Below are positions 1 through 12,800 of a stretch of DNA of 64,000 bases, in pieces; position 1 is the stretch's first letter, and every line of letters starts with the position of its first letter. The stretch is from Cliona cf. orientalis (lineage: Eukaryota; Porifera; Demospongiae; Clionaida; Clionaidae), in contig OZ005706.1 of assembly GCA_963930775.1 (NCBI GenBank), forward strand, positions 7,494,428 through 7,558,427, given 5' to 3'. The position numbers and the translations under genes were made by a program. Below the pieces are notes generated by a model. It saw only the letters and a list, made by a program, of their open reading frames with translations. It was not told where the DNA came from and made no database searches.

Positions 1-72
1 ATTCAAACAATAATTGAGGTGTATATGAATGATACTTGAATTGTACATCACTAAAATATGTGAAACTTTTCA

Positions 73-160
73 GTGCATAGATGTATATGAATAATATTTG
101 AACTGTAGCTACTTCTTTCAGTGCATGTATGAATAATATTTGAACTGTAGCTACTTCAAC
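73..160. repeat. Short tandem duplication (~43 bp unit, two copies)
   Basis: Two adjacent copies of a ~43-bp segment, each holding the string AATATTTGAACTGTAGCTAC, lie in AT-rich non-coding DNA. No gene is visible in the first 680 bases. Confidence 0.6.
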
Positions 161-683
161 ATTTTTATGTGTGAAAAATTCCAACTGCAATTGAATTATG
201 TTAATTTTGTGTGAAAAATATGACATCATTGTTAATGCTAGTATCACGTGATCAGGAGGGAAGTTTAAATTTTGAATTTGAACGCAGCCTAGGCAGCAGG
301 TAGCTATATAGCTTGCTACATGATGACTGTTTGTGAAGAAATGGTCAACAAAGAAGGCTAATAAACATCGAGAGTCTCAAGGTTTTCATTAAACTATCTA
401 GCCTATACGGATAAAGCGCCACCGATGTCAAGGAGGTTGATTTACTAAGCTGTGTGATAAGAAGGCTCTAGACCGAAATCAACGTTGAGATCATCAGTCA
501 CAAGCCAACAAGTAGGTAAATATAAATGTAGCTAAATACGCTAGCAATCCTCAGTCAGCTCTAAATTTGTTAGTTTGTCCTTTATTTTCTAATTAGTGCC
601 CCCTCCCTCTCTCTGTCTCTTTCTCTTTTCCCCCGGCATGCTTTCCTTGGCTTTAGTTCTTGTGATGGAATACAATTGGTTCT

Positions 684-1274
684 TAGCCTCGTACCCAGGC
701 CCTTTGAGAAGGAGGAAAACTTAAGGGCCTGGTACACACTGTGTGCACGTGTACATGTTATTAAATTTTAGTAAAAGCTGGGAATTCGTATTTTTGTCCA
801 TAACGTGAACCTTGATCTACTACTTGAAAAATCATTTTTGTTGACAGCATTTCGGGCTAAAGATGCCTGCTATGACCAATTTAGCTATATAGCACAAGCG
901 AGCAACATCGACAGAAGAACAATAAAGAAGCTAGAAGGACGTCGTACTCACGTTTAGTAAGATGAATAATCAGAAGTATCGATACCGATCGAGGCAGTTA
1001 TCCAACGGCAGCGAATTAAGGGACTTTCATGATCAGATCTCTGAAGCTCAATTTAAAGTCATATGAGAGCAAAGAAAGTCTGCCATACGATACTCTAGAA
1101 ATATCGAGTCCCTACTTTGGATGCTTAGTATACCTTGTCTGTACTCATCCGACCACATGATAGCGACAATATCCGACAAATTATACTAGGAAATGCTCCA
1201 TATACTTAACACATGCACGTACAGTGTATACCATGCCCTTCTCCTCCTCCTCAAAGGGCCTAGGTACGAGGCTA
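684..1274. mobile_element. Non-autonomous inverted-repeat element (MITE), ends TAGCCTCGTACC
   Basis: The left end (from 684, TAGCCTCGTACCCAGGCCC) and the reverse complement of the right end (up to 1274, TAGCCTCGTACCTAGGCCC) match imperfectly for roughly 70 bases, including the following GGAGGA and GGGC-TGGTA blocks. The interior has no long ORF. The flanks share TTGGTTC, but on the right it is displaced six bases from the terminus, so the target duplication is uncertain. The termini resemble those of the 6.1-kb transposon at 30270-36415, suggesting a relationship. Confidence 0.7.
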
Positions 1275-1479
1275 CATGTAAGTTGGTTCCCTAACTATAG
1301 TAATATTAATTCTTCTATGTAGGGAATGACGGAATGTCTGCTGGGCAAATTGTGTTGCAGTGGCACTAATCATGATGTGATGACAATGATTTGATGAGTA
1401 AGGTGATACCAACTGAAGGTATATTGCATACTGTATTATCATCTGAGCGGATGGGGTGGAAAGAGAAGGGTCTGGTAGC

Positions 1480-1812
1480 TACTAGCCTCATAGCCAGGCC
1501 CTTTGAGGTGAGGAAAAAGGGTCTTGTACCTATTACACACACGTGTACCAACTACCCCAAGAAAACCTGGGGTGCCACAAAAGACTGTATGCCTTTTCAC
1601 CCACCTCCCGTGGGCAATGGTACGAGGCAATGTCATATTTGGTGTAGCCAAGGGCTTATAGACCCCTGTAGCCTTGTATACTCTAGGCTGCAGGAGGAGG
1701 GTAAAAAGTGTACAGTCGTTTGTAGCATCCCGGGTTTTCTTGGGGTAGACTAGTTGGTGCATGCACATGCAATACCTTTTCCTCCTTCCAGGCCTGGGCA
1801 TGAAGCTAGGTA
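1480..1812. mobile_element. Fold-back element, nearly palindromic over ~330 bp
   Basis: The left arm (TAGCTACTAGCCTCATAGCC onward) is the imperfect reverse complement of the right arm (ending GCATGAAGCTAGGTAGCTAC). The arms also share the block TACCCCAAGAAAACC. Open frames on both strands here are by-products of the palindrome and resemble each other for that reason. The arm ends resemble the TAGCCTCG..CCAGGCC termini of the element at 684. From 1813 to about 2520 I see only AT-rich DNA with an ATT microsatellite near 1967-1987. Confidence 0.7.
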
Positions 1813-2748
1813 GCTACACACTGAATGTGCATAAAACTTTCTCTGTAAATTTACTGATATTAGTGATGTCAAGGCTGCATGAACCAAGAGTCCATATAAT
1901 AAGCCTTTGCAATTGGCTGGTGTAATGTATATTTTACTCAATGGATTAGACTTATATCATCCATAATATTATTATTATTATTATTATACTGATCAATGCA
2001 TAACCTATCTATATGCAGAGAAATGATAATTTCCTCTGGAAAAGAGAAAAAAAAACAGATCAGTTTCCACAGCAGGAACCAGTATTGCAACCAGGAAGGC
2101 CAGCCATGAACGGATGCTGCCCAAGAGACTGTATTAGGCGAGTCAATGGTACTAATTGTCATGATTAATATTTTAATCCTCCTTTTTTACATGATTCAAT
2201 ATTTTACCACATTTTTTACGTAATATTATCCGATTCAAATATTTACCAAATTTTTCCTGTGATTATTATTCCAACATTTTTCACTTGATTCATATGTATT
2301 TCATTTATTATTTATCTATAAATATATTCCCATGTCTATTATTCCTATGGTATTCATCTGATATTCATCTGATATTAAAACATATTTTGAGCCGTTTTCA
2401 ATCAAAAACGTGGCACAATTTCATGCGATTTTCAAGCGTTTTTTACACTTAATGGAATTATGAATGAATTGGCCTAAAATCCATGTATTTTTCAAATACA
2501 ATTTGCATATGGATTTCCTAGTAGTGGGTGTGTGTTGGGGGCAGAGTCTGATGATGTAATGCTTAAGAAACTGATTAATTAAATTATACAACCTCTGGCT
2601 CCACCCACCACAAACATCAATCCAATCAGCAATAAGCACTATTGTCGTGTGGTTTTTTGTCTCAAAAATTAATCATCAAAAAACAATAAACACAGACATA
2701 AATTATTAATAGCGAAAGAAGATTTACACGCAGTGATGAATATAAAAT

Positions 2749-5700
2749 TTACTGAAGTTTAGGATGAATGGACTCTAAATATTGTACAACATGGCGGTGA
2801 CCTTTGTAACGTGCTTGTTCCAGTGGTGTCATGTTGAGCTGTCCTCTAACGTCAGGAGGACAGTGGAGCACTTCAACAAAGAACCTAACAACTTGAAGGC
2901 GGCCAAAGGCGGCAGCTAGATGAAGAGGGGTATCATTTATTATATTAATACACAGTGGGTCACAGTGCTGCTCCAGGGTGAGGTACTGCACTACCTCAAG
3001 ATGACCAAACTGAGCTGCGAGGTGCAGCGGTGTTACTCTCTCACTGTCCAAGTGCGATGGATTACGGTTACACTGTTCTACTAAGTATTTGATGATGTGC
3101 AGATGTCCTCGTTGGGCAGCAGTATGAAGAGCAATTCTACCTCCAACTCCAGTAGTCCTACCCTGGTACTCAACAGGTGTAGCAATGTTGGTGTCACAGT
3201 TCAAGTCAGAAATGAAAAACTTCACTATTTCCAAGTGTCCACTGTGCGCAGCATGGTGGATAGGAGCATTTCCATTGATGCCTCTGCTAGTGACTATGTC
3301 TTTGAGTGGAAGAAACTTACTTAGTTCATTCACTAGATATCTCACGACATTAATGTCCCCACCCTGAGAAGCAGCATGTAGTGGAGTAGAGCCGTTGTCA
3401 GCACAACACAGTGGATCCATCTGTTGCTCGGCAACCAGATAGCGCACAATATCAAGGTGTTTACCAACTGCTGCATAATGAAGAGGTGTCCATGCTCGAT
3501 TGTCTTGACTTGCTGGACTACATCCCCTCTCTTCAATGAAATACCTCAGCACTCCAAGCTGTCCATACCGAGCTGAGTAGTGAAGTGCATTCATTCCAAA
3601 CTGGCCTTCTTTCTGTAGTGGATCAAATTGCTTCTCCTCAATCAGTTCTTTTACTTTCTTCAAGTCTCCCCTGCCTGATGCTAGATGTAGTTCATTTGCA
3701 GTTGATGCACCAGCTACACCATGTCCCATTCCCATTCCAAAATCACCTAATTCTCTGTCCATCAGATCCTGGGAATGGAATATGGGACATTAAAACAGCC
3801 CAGACCAGTAGCAGTCAGTGATCTGACTCACCTCACTGAACTGTGTCACTCCGGCTGTAGTGCCAGTGATAACACTGCTCCTCCCTAGTGCTGAGTCAGC
3901 ACTGATGGAGGCAGTATCCCCAGGTTTGCCCACAGCCAGTCCAGCAACCATCGATGACAACTCAGCATCACCTATAGTCACACAAAGTATAGAAATATGC
4001 AGGGCCTGTATATAGTGGGGTTAGGCTAAGCGGCTACAACAGCAGATGTGAAAAAAAAACGCTGAGTACAAGTGCAGATTTGAGCGAATGCACTCCAAGA
4101 GCAAAATTTAGTTTCTCTGACATGCTCACCCAAAAAATCCAGTGTACAACTTATCACAAAAATTGGGGCATTTGAATATGCAACAGATTATTTCACAATA
4201 ATATATTCATACTAAGCTATTTCATGTGATAATCCACCATACAATACAATTATATGGATTTATCATTAAATTTTAGGCTTCCAATTAATGGACGAATAGA
4301 TATCTAATTTGAAAGAGACAGGGAAGGAGGGATGCACCAGCACAAAAACAATGAGCACATACCCCGCGCGCACTGCTGACGACCTTTACCTACATATTGT
4401 GCCAGGGTTGTGCGCATGAGCAGAGAGCACATAGTGGGCAGTGTCCATAGGCGTGGCCAAACAAAACGCAGTATTTGCAACGCTCGTGGACCTTACCTAA
4501 CGATTCGAAGCATACCGAAGCCAGTTTTTCGGCGATATTGACGGATAAGTTGTATTTACGAGTCGTTCAGATGCCTAGATCTCCAGATCTGGCGGTTTTT
4601 GTGCTAACGACAGACAAAACCGATTATACCGTAAATCTGGAAATTTTCGTGTGATAAAACTTTCGTAATAAAAAATTTCGTGTTTAAAAATTTTCGTAGG
4701 ACGACTCAGCCTACGAAAATAATTTTACATCGAAATTTTATTAGCAATGCTTTTACTTGCGCAGAAGATCACGAAAAGGCCTACAATCTAGTGAGCAGCC
4801 GTCGACAACAAAACTGAGATAGGTAGGCAGCAAGGTTGATCGACTCTTGAACACGCGGACCGCCCCGTACTGCACTGCTAGCTGTAGCTGTACGTACGTA
4901 CGTTCGCGCATGCGCACACGCTCTAATATTTCGCTGCTTTAAAATTTCAACGTAGAAAATATTTCGTGATATTTAATTTCGTAGTCGACAGGGACTACGA
5001 AAATATTTCAACAACGAAATTTTCCAGATTTACGGTATTACCCCTTGCGCATGCGCGCGGGGTAATAAAGTTGAAGAATGAAGTAGGGATGGCAGGGTCA
5101 AAAGTGCACAAACAAGATTTATAAGGGATGATTGTATCCAAAATACATCCCTAAGCTTGCCTTTCTCAATTATTATTATTATGCACCTATTAATGTCGAC
5201 GTATTCGTTGAGTGCGGCATATGGAAGACATTCAGGTTATCCCTAGTATGCTCCAGACAATTATTATCTAGTGCTACACACAATACCATGTATGGTATGT
5301 GTCCAAGATTGGGGAATCAGAATGAAGGTTCGTCCCAGGTCCATTCTCAGATCTTTAATACCATTAATTCAGGGCGAGCCTGAGAGAGCCCCGAATACAC
5401 GAGGTACAGGAAGCGGTTTTATATGTATATATATATACTTGTATGTATGTTTGTGGGGTGATCATTTCAGTGAGGAGAGAGTTAAATTTTGAACGCGTAA
5501 GGTAATGGTCATCATGTGCATGCGCATACGCCGGCACTGCACCATTGATCCGAGAGGTAGAGACAACTTGGGCCTGTACATTGTAGGCAAGGCATAAAAT
5601 TGGAATGGTGAGTGCTGTACCACTCTGGCAAGGCTCAGGTCCACGATTAACATCACTGGTAGACTCCACTTTCCTGAGCATACATGGAGACTTATCCCCT

Positions 5701-8268
5701 CAGGGCCTGGCTACAGGTACTTGGACTCATGGTCATGGCATGTAGACTGCTATTTAAAATATGGTATAGGTGATCAACATTATTGGACTATAGCTATTAT
5801 ACTAGCAATCTGTGATACTTTCACTGTCGTGGTAGCTTCTCAGGCCTAGGCATTGGGGTACCAACCCCATGCCTGTGTGCTTTCAAAGAAATCTTGTGAC
5901 TTTTGCGAAGGTTCACCCCACACAGATGATTTTCATCATCACTAGTATATTATAGCATTGAACCCACGGAGGATCCAAAGTACAAGAATACCACATCTAA
6001 TGACTGCTAACTCACATGTGTTTTTGCTGTCGACAGTTGCCCCACTATCAGTGTGGTCTGAGTCTCCATCAGTCGCTGGCTCCTCTACCACTTCCTGGAA
6101 ACACAGAAAATGGAGCTACTCAACAAATCCATCCACTAGGGTCTGTTAACTTTACCTCAGTCTGTTGTGGAGTGAACTGGTAGTCCCCACAGGAGAGCTG
6201 TACAACACCTAGACTGGACAACTCTGCTTCCTGCTCACTGGAGAGAGGAAAGATGGCTTGCTGGACAGAAAGAGGCATTTGAAAGATCAGCTTGATACTT
6301 CCGAGACTAATACGACAAAGCTTCAGATGTGTTATATTCAGCGTCTTCTGCAAGTTGCCAATGAAGCTATGGATGTGGTTTGTGCTACAGCTATCGAAAG
6401 CATCATCCAGTGTCACGATCATGTTGGAGTAACCCTCTTCCCTCATTTCACCAACTTTTGGCGGACACTCAAACACGCGGCGCTCACCGTACTTAGCAAA
6501 GTCCTTCTTGTACTTGGCTAGCTTCTCTTTGTCTTGCTCTGTTCCTAGTTTGTTCACCAGATGCTCCAGCATACGATAATTGAAGAATGAACAGTAGTCC
6601 TTGACAACGGACATGACAGCATCGACAGTCTTAGCGTCAGCTAGTCCTGGTAGCTGGTGGCGAAGTGGAGGCAGGCCAGAATCGTGGTAGGTCGGTTTTA
6701 TCGGGCCGAGTAAATCCAAGTGGCTGGATATTTCTGAGATGGAGATGAGTCTACTCTTCAGAGAGTCCCTCATGGCAGCAAAGATCTCTTGAAACTTGTA
6801 CATCAGCTCCTCCGAGTCGGTGTAGAGCTTTTGGTGAAGCTGCTCCTTTTCTTCCTTGCACAGTTTGTCAGGACTGAGAATGGGAAACCTACTGCCAGCA
6901 GTTGGAGTTGCATCAGGAGAATCTGATATTAAATTTTGTACAGACACTATACTCAACAATTGAACAAGGAATACTGAATGATAGTTACAAAATTAATTAT
7001 GACTAACCTTTGGACTGAGAGGTGGTGGTTGCCATAGGACTAGATCCCTCTTCAGTTTGATGAACTCCATCACTCACTGCACCAGCTACACATCATAATA
7101 CACCATCACTGTCGGCCGAAAATTCATATGCAAGAAGACGTACCTTGGTGTTCCACTGTAGCCCCTTCACTGTCAGCAGGCTGTGTACCAGCATCAGGCG
7201 ACTTTATAGCATTACCACTATCTGTAAAATGGCAGTACACATTGATGAAAGTATTCTCTGAGTTAATGCTGTAATTTAGCTGACCTTTAGACTCTTGGAT
7301 ATCACTTGTTGCCACCTTCAACCTCTCCATGTCTCTCTCCACATGATCCACTTCAACACTTACACTCACTGCAACAGATAAAAATAAAATTTCTCTCTTC
7401 AAAAATATACTAAAAAATCGAACTCAGTTTATGCTTACTTTGGTGCTCAGCAGCTAATTTCTTGAAGAGTGCCCTGTCGACCCTAGCGATGGCTTTGAGC
7501 AGAGACCTCCACGACGGCTCATGGAACTTGCTTGTGTTGTAGTTGTGTTTGATCCAGTGCTTGAGGGCATCATTCCAACAGCCAACGTTGTCTCCAGGGT
7601 GGTTCTGTTTGATGGTGTCGATGAGGGAGAGACGGAGTCCAAGGAACCCACTGACCTGCTCCCACTTAGCAGCCACTGAGCTGCACTCATCAATCACTAT
7701 GTTCCAGTCATCCTCCTCTGGCAAGAAAAAACCATCAATATCAATGAGTTATTCATCAGCTCATACAATACTATGCCATATCTTATAGTGGAACATTTTC
7801 GAGGAATTCAATTTTCATGGATGTAGGCAATCTATACCATTTCGGATTTAAATTTCGCTGCTTATCATACATATTGTACAATCACACTATTTGGGGGTCT
7901 GATTTTCGTACTGTGCTCAGTTATTCATGAAAACAGCAAAAATTGTATCCCTCAAAAAATTTTAGCTATACAGTAGCTAGCTACAGTGTATTAAATCACA
8001 GGTATCTTATCGTCACATGATTACATACCCAAAGTTGTGTCATCCACTTTAGAGAGAATCTCTTGATCTTCTATAAAAATAATATCATGAATATCATTAA
8101 TGAACGGCACTGATGGCAGGCATTGCTGAGAGACCAACCTTGGTCGATAGGTCCAGGGTTGAGCTCAACATCTCCAGACATGATGAGACGCAGGGCAATG
8201 ACCAACCAGGACGCTCCGAGCAGGAGTGACCCAAACCACGCCCACCACACAACACACAAATCACACAT
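2749..8268 (-). CDS. Paralogue A: 2A leader - Death domain - unnamed domain - ankyrin repeats
   Basis: A ten-exon gene is inferred from splice signals and paralogue comparison: 8139-8268, 8029-8070, 7439-7717, ~7285-7371, ~7143-7222, ~7009-7087, 6156-6946, 6016-6094, 3832-3971, 2749-3768. Exon 1 has a hydrophobic stretch (residues ~7-29) followed by the 2A motif GDVELNPGP. Exon 3 is a Death domain (motifs W..V...LGL....ID.I, ..C...AL..WI, PSWRSLL.A). Exon 7 is a ~260-residue domain with the core CSFFNYRMLEHLVNKLGT and VTLDD. Exon 10 has about nine ankyrin repeats (TPLHYAA...HLDIVRYLV pattern). Death and ankyrin domains suggest a cytosolic signalling scaffold, and the 2A site would split off the leader during translation. 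No stop or frameshift was seen. The protein is roughly 850-900 residues. Exon borders of the small linkers are approximate. Confidence 0.75.
4627..5037. mobile_element. MITE in the large intron of paralogue A
   Basis: The ends are inverted copies of TACCGTAAATCTGGAAA (left) and TTTCCAGATTTACGGTA (right). The interior is made of TTTCG/CGAAA-rich sequence with internal hairpins (for example the CGTAGTCGACAGGGACTACG block). There is no coding capacity. It is followed by a palindrome at about 5036-5066 built on TACCCC...GGGGTA. The rest of the intron 3972-6015 shows no supported gene. Confidence 0.75.
8149..8175 (-). other. 2A (StopGo) motif of paralogue A
   Basis: The nine codons read GDVELNPGP, matching the canonical D-[VI]-E-x-N-P-G-P recoding motif. 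It lies 31 residues after the first methionine and directly behind a hydrophobic helix. Known behaviour of the family: the ribosome skips the last Gly-Pro bond and continues. Confidence 0.85.
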
Positions 8269-8424
8269 CAGCTGATATTAATTATTGTTGATCAAAAGTG
8301 AAAATAGGAGGGCGTGACTGATCTGACGACAATCTGATTGGTCAGGGAGAGGGTTGGGCGGAGCCTGGACGACAGATAGACCCACCAGCAGATCAACGAC
8401 ACTCGTAACTCTAGGAAGAACAAA
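8269..8424. promoter_or_regulatory. Compact divergent promoter region between paralogue A and the plus-strand unit
   Basis: About 156 bases separate the paralogue A start (-) from a plus-strand AAAATGGCGG. That string matches the YY1-like AANATGGC element often found at animal 5' ends. The region is strongly conserved at the same position upstream of B and C. No TATA box is obvious. Promoter function is inferred from position only. Confidence 0.4.
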
Positions 8425-8514
8425 ATGGCGGATGTTTATCTCTCGCTATCACTCCACTCCACCGCGGCTAGCGTACAGATCATCAATACTGACTTACTTG
8501 GTGTGAAATGGTAA
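8425..8514 (+). other. Conserved 29-codon micro-ORF or first exon (MADVYLSLSL...)
   Basis: An ATG in GGCGG context opens a 29-codon frame ending LLGVKW-stop; a possible splice donor (GTAAAA) overlaps the end. The frame recurs at 14120, 19538 and 25667 and the differences I see do not alter the protein (GGT to GGC at one glycine in the 14120 copy). A related start (MADVYLHTSEYGE) occurs at about 25315, 37918 and 48150. I do not recognise the peptide. It could be a 5' exon or a conserved 5' UTR containing a YY1-like site. Confidence 0.35.
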
Positions 8515-8780
8515 AAGGATGTAGACAATCTAAGAGGTCAACGCGAAAGAACTTCACTGAGACGTGGATTGCGTCGATTGCAGAGTCACGAAAAATTCAC
8601 TTGTTTGCTTCGCTGGCAAGAAAGAATCTTGAAATTCTAGTATACGATGAGATTACTGAGTTCTGTAAACCTAAAGTGGGAGTGGCTCGTCTTGTCTCCT
8701 AAAGTGGGTGGGGCTCGTAATGCTGATTCGGCACATCTTTAGGTGTCCCGACTTGAACTCTCCATCTCCTTGGTCCGACG

Positions 8781-9270
8781 TCTCTAGGACCCAAGCATCA
8801 AGCCGAGGATCGAGAACGGGCTCTTTGAGTGGCTAGCGTGGTGCCGAGGGAGTTTCCCCACATTCATGACACCTACTGAGCTCAGCAAATGTGGCCTAAT
8901 CGTGGACACCAGTTATGTGTCGCAGGTCGCTCTTCAAGACCTCAAACCAAACGAAACGCACTTGGAATTCCACAAGAAAATGTTTAACATCACCCGGCTG
9001 ATTCTGAAGACGATTGGGCCAGCTTCTGGTAACGTGATGTTTGTCGGTCACGCTGCTACGCTGGAGGCTTGTACCAGACAGCTAGTTGGAGCTCAGCCCC
9101 GCACCGCCCAGGAGCTGACCAAGATTGTCCAGAAGATCCCCTACTGTGGACTTTGTGTGTGTCAGGAGAGCGAGTTTGGAAAGAACAGCACTTGGGACTT
9201 TATCGATCCTCCCATCCCACCTCTCACTCACGCACCAAACATCCGATTTGATTGGAGATGCCTGCAGTGA
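8781..9270 (+). pseudogene. UBASH3/STS phosphatase C-terminal fragment 1
   Basis: This segment matches the last ~160 codons of the UBASH3-like gene at 40760-42007, from the ENGLFEW region to the stop, and keeps the VGHA histidine motif and the DPPIPPLTHAPNIRF tail. The first half of the phosphatase domain (RHGE position) and the SH3 and UBA regions are absent, replaced by unrelated upstream sequence. The frame is open, but the piece lacks the catalytic N-terminal half, so it is best read as a duplicated gene tail. Confidence 0.8.
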
Positions 9271-9830
9271 TTGTTGATGTTAGACTCTGCGTAGTTCTGT
9301 GCCATGTATGTCCATACTCAGTTTATTAATGCAGCAGTTATTGTTCACATACAATTGTTGAATTTTCTCAATCATCACAATTATGTCATAATACTTAATA
9401 TTATTACTGAGGTAATTTTCTTTTGTTTCACTGATAATTATTATTTTTGGTGATGTTGTAATAATTATTGTTTGGTCTAGTCTGGTACTTGACTCATAAT
9501 CACTAAAGTGTAACTGAATTACAAATTACTGAAATAATATTATTCTAGTGCATACTGCTCTGTTTGCCAGGCTAAATGTTTAATTTGTGACGCGTGTGGT
9601 GTGTGTTGGGGGCGGAGTCTGATGATATAATGCTTAAGGAACTGATTAATTAAATTATACAACCTCTGCTGACTCCACCCACCACAAACATCAATCCAAT
9701 CAGCAATGAGCACTATTGTCGTGTGTTTTTGTCTCAAAAAATTAATCATCAAAAAACAATAGACACAGACAAATAATAGAAGATTTACACACAGTGATGA
9801 ACACAAATTAAAAATTAATCATAATAAAAT

Positions 9831-12800
9831 TTACTGAAGTTTATGATGAATGGACTCTAAATATTGTACAACATGGTGGTGACCTTGGCTACGTGCAGTG
9901 TCCAGTGGTGTCTCATTGCACCATCCTCTAACGTCAGGAGGACAGTGGAGCACTTCAACAAAGAATCTAACAAGTTGAAGGTGGCCATTGTAGGCAGCTA
10001 GATGAAGAGGAGTGTCGTTATTCTTGTTAGTACACAGTGGGTCACAGTGTTGCTCCAGGGTGAGGTACTGCACTACCTCAAGATGACCGTGTTGAGCTGC
10101 CTTGTGCAGCGGTGTTACTCTCTCACTGTCCAAGTGCGATGGATTACAGTTACACTGTTCTACTAAGTATTTGATGATGTGCAGATGTCCTCCTTGGGCA
10201 GCATGATGAAGGGCAATTCTACCTCCAAGTCCAATAGTCCTACCCTGGTACTCAACAGGTTGAGCAATGTTAGAGTCACAGCTTAGTTCATCGATGAAGA
10301 ACTTAACTATTTCCAAGTGTCCACTGAAAGCTGCACGGTGGATAGGAGCAGCTCCGTCTTAGTGACTATGTCCTTGAGTGGAAGAAACTTGCTTAGTTCA
10401 TTCACTAGATATCTCACGACATTAATGCCCCCACCATCAGAAGCTAGATGTAGTGGAGTAGAGCCATTGTCAGCACAACACAGTGGATCCATCTGTTGCT
10501 CGGCAACCAGATAGCGCACTATATCAAGATGTTTACCAGATGCTGCATAATGAAGAGGTGTGAATGCTCGATTGTCTTGACTTGCTGGACTACATCCCCT
10601 CTCTTCGATGAAATATCTCAGCACTCCAAGCTGTCCATATCGAGCTGAGTAGTGAAGAACATTCGCTCCAAACTGGCCTTCTTTCTGTAGTGGATCAAAT
10701 TGCTTCTCCTCAATGAGTTCTTTTACTTTCTTCAAGTCTCCCCTGCGTGATGCTCGAAATAGTTCATTTTTAGTTGATGCACCAGCTACCCCATGTCCCA
10801 TTCCCATTCCAAGATCACCTAATTCTCTGTCCACCAGATCCTGGGAATGGAATATGGGACATTAGAACAGCCCAGACCAGTAGCAGTCAGTGATCTGACT
10901 CACCTCACTGAACTGTGTCACTCCGGCTGTAGTGCCAGTGATAACACTGCTCCTCCCTAGTGCTGAGTCAGCACTGATGGAGGCAGTATCCCCAGGTTTG
11001 CCCACAGCCAGTTCAGCAGCCATCGATGACAACTCAGCATCATCTATAGTCAAGCAAAGTAATGCTGCATGGGCTGTAGTGGGGGGAGCCTGAGTGGCCA
11101 CAACAGCGGATGTGAAAAAAAAGATCAGCTGAGTACTAGCGCAGACTTGAGCTCCAAGTTTAATAGGACAAGCAAAGTTTAACACATCCACCTATAAAAT
11201 CCAGCATACAACTAGCAAAAAATTAGAGTGGTATGGGGATAGCTATTTGAATATTCAACAGACTATATATCCGTGGAGCCACACAATTAAGTTATTTTGA
11301 TGATTGTACCACCATACATGTGTTGCACGCTGGATGTATAGATGTACATGTATCATTTAGGCTCGCTCAGGCTCACCCCAATTAATGGATGAATAGATGC
11401 TTATCATTGTTTGATTTGAAGGATACAAGAGAGGCCATTATTAAGGGTATGCTCCAAACAATATATGGTTTGTACATCTAGTGCCATACCTGTGCATGTA
11501 CATGATTGTGGAATCAAAATGAAGGCTTGTCCCCCTTTACGAGTCTATAAGCCGTTATACCATGTATGCATGCATGTAAATATTCGTGATTGGGGAATAA
11601 GAATGAAGGTTTGTCCCAGGCCCATTCTCAGATCTTCAAAAGTATTGAAACCATAGAGGATCCAGAGTACAAAAAATCACATCTAACTCACATGTATTTT
11701 TGCTGTCAACAGTTGCCCCACTATCAGTGTGGTCTGAGTCTGTATCAGTCGCTGGCTCCTCTACCACTTTCTGCAAACACAGAAAATGGAGCTACTCAAC
11801 AAATCCATCCACTAGGGTCTGTTAACTTTACCTCAGTCTGTTGTGGAGTGAACTGGTAGTCCCCACAGGAGAGCTGTACAACACCTAGACTGGATAACTC
11901 TGCTTCCTGCTCACTGGAGAGAGGAAAGATGGCTTGCTGGACAGAAAGAGGGATTTGAAAGATCAGCTTGATGCTTCCGAGACTAATGCGACAAAGCTTC
12001 AGATGTGTTATATTTAGTGTCTTCTGCAAGTTGCCAATGAAGCTATGGATGTGGTTTGTGCTACAGCTATCGAAAGCATCATCCAGTGTCACAATCATGT
12101 TGGCGTAGCCCTCTTCTCTCATTTCACCAACATTTGGCGGACATTCAAACACACGGCGCTCGCCGTACTTAGCAAAGTCCTCCTTGTACTTGGCTAGCTT
12201 CTCTTTGTCTTGCTCCGTTCCTAGTTTGTTCACTAGGTGCTCCAGCATACGATAATTGAAGAATGAACAGTAGTCCTTGACAACGGACATGACAGCATCG
12301 ACAGTCTTAGCGTCAGTTAGTCCTGGTAACTGGTGGCGTAATGGAGGCAGGCCGGAATCGTGGTAGGTCGGTTTTATCGGGCCGAGTAAATCCAAGTGGC
12401 TGGATATTTCTGAGATGGAGATGAGTCTACTCTTCAGAGAGTCTCTCATGGCAGCAAAGATCTCTTGAAACTTGTACATCAGCTCCTCCGAGTCGGTGTA
12501 TAGCTTTTGGTGAAGCTGCTCCTTTTCTTCCTTGCACAGTTTGTCAGGACTGAGAATGGGAAACCTACTGCCAGCAGTTGGAGTTGCATCAGGAGACTCT
12601 GATATTAAATTTTGTGCAGACACTATACTCAACAACTGAACAAGGAATATTAGTTAGAAATTTAATTATGACTAACCTTTGGACTGAGAGGTGGCGGTTG
12701 CCATAGGACTAGACCCCTCTTCAGTTTGACATATTCCTTCACTCATTGCACCAGCTACACATCATAATACACCATCACTGTCGGCTGAAAATTCACATGC

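Noticed and set aside
1391-1801. Overlapping 120-codon frames on both strands with similar proteins
   Set aside because: They arise because the DNA is a near-palindrome (fold-back element); neither resembles a known protein.
4361-5063. Outer inverted repeat (ACCCCGCGCGC ... GCGCGCGGGGT) enclosing the MITE at 4627
   Set aside because: The match is only about 13 GC-rich bases, and the right-hand block is itself palindromic, so a larger nested element is not supported.
8149-8175. 2A motif as evidence of an inserted virus or retrotransposon
   Set aside because: No polymerase, capsid or integrase sequence lies nearby; the motif is at a fixed place in six spliced host-type genes, so it is part of the gene family.
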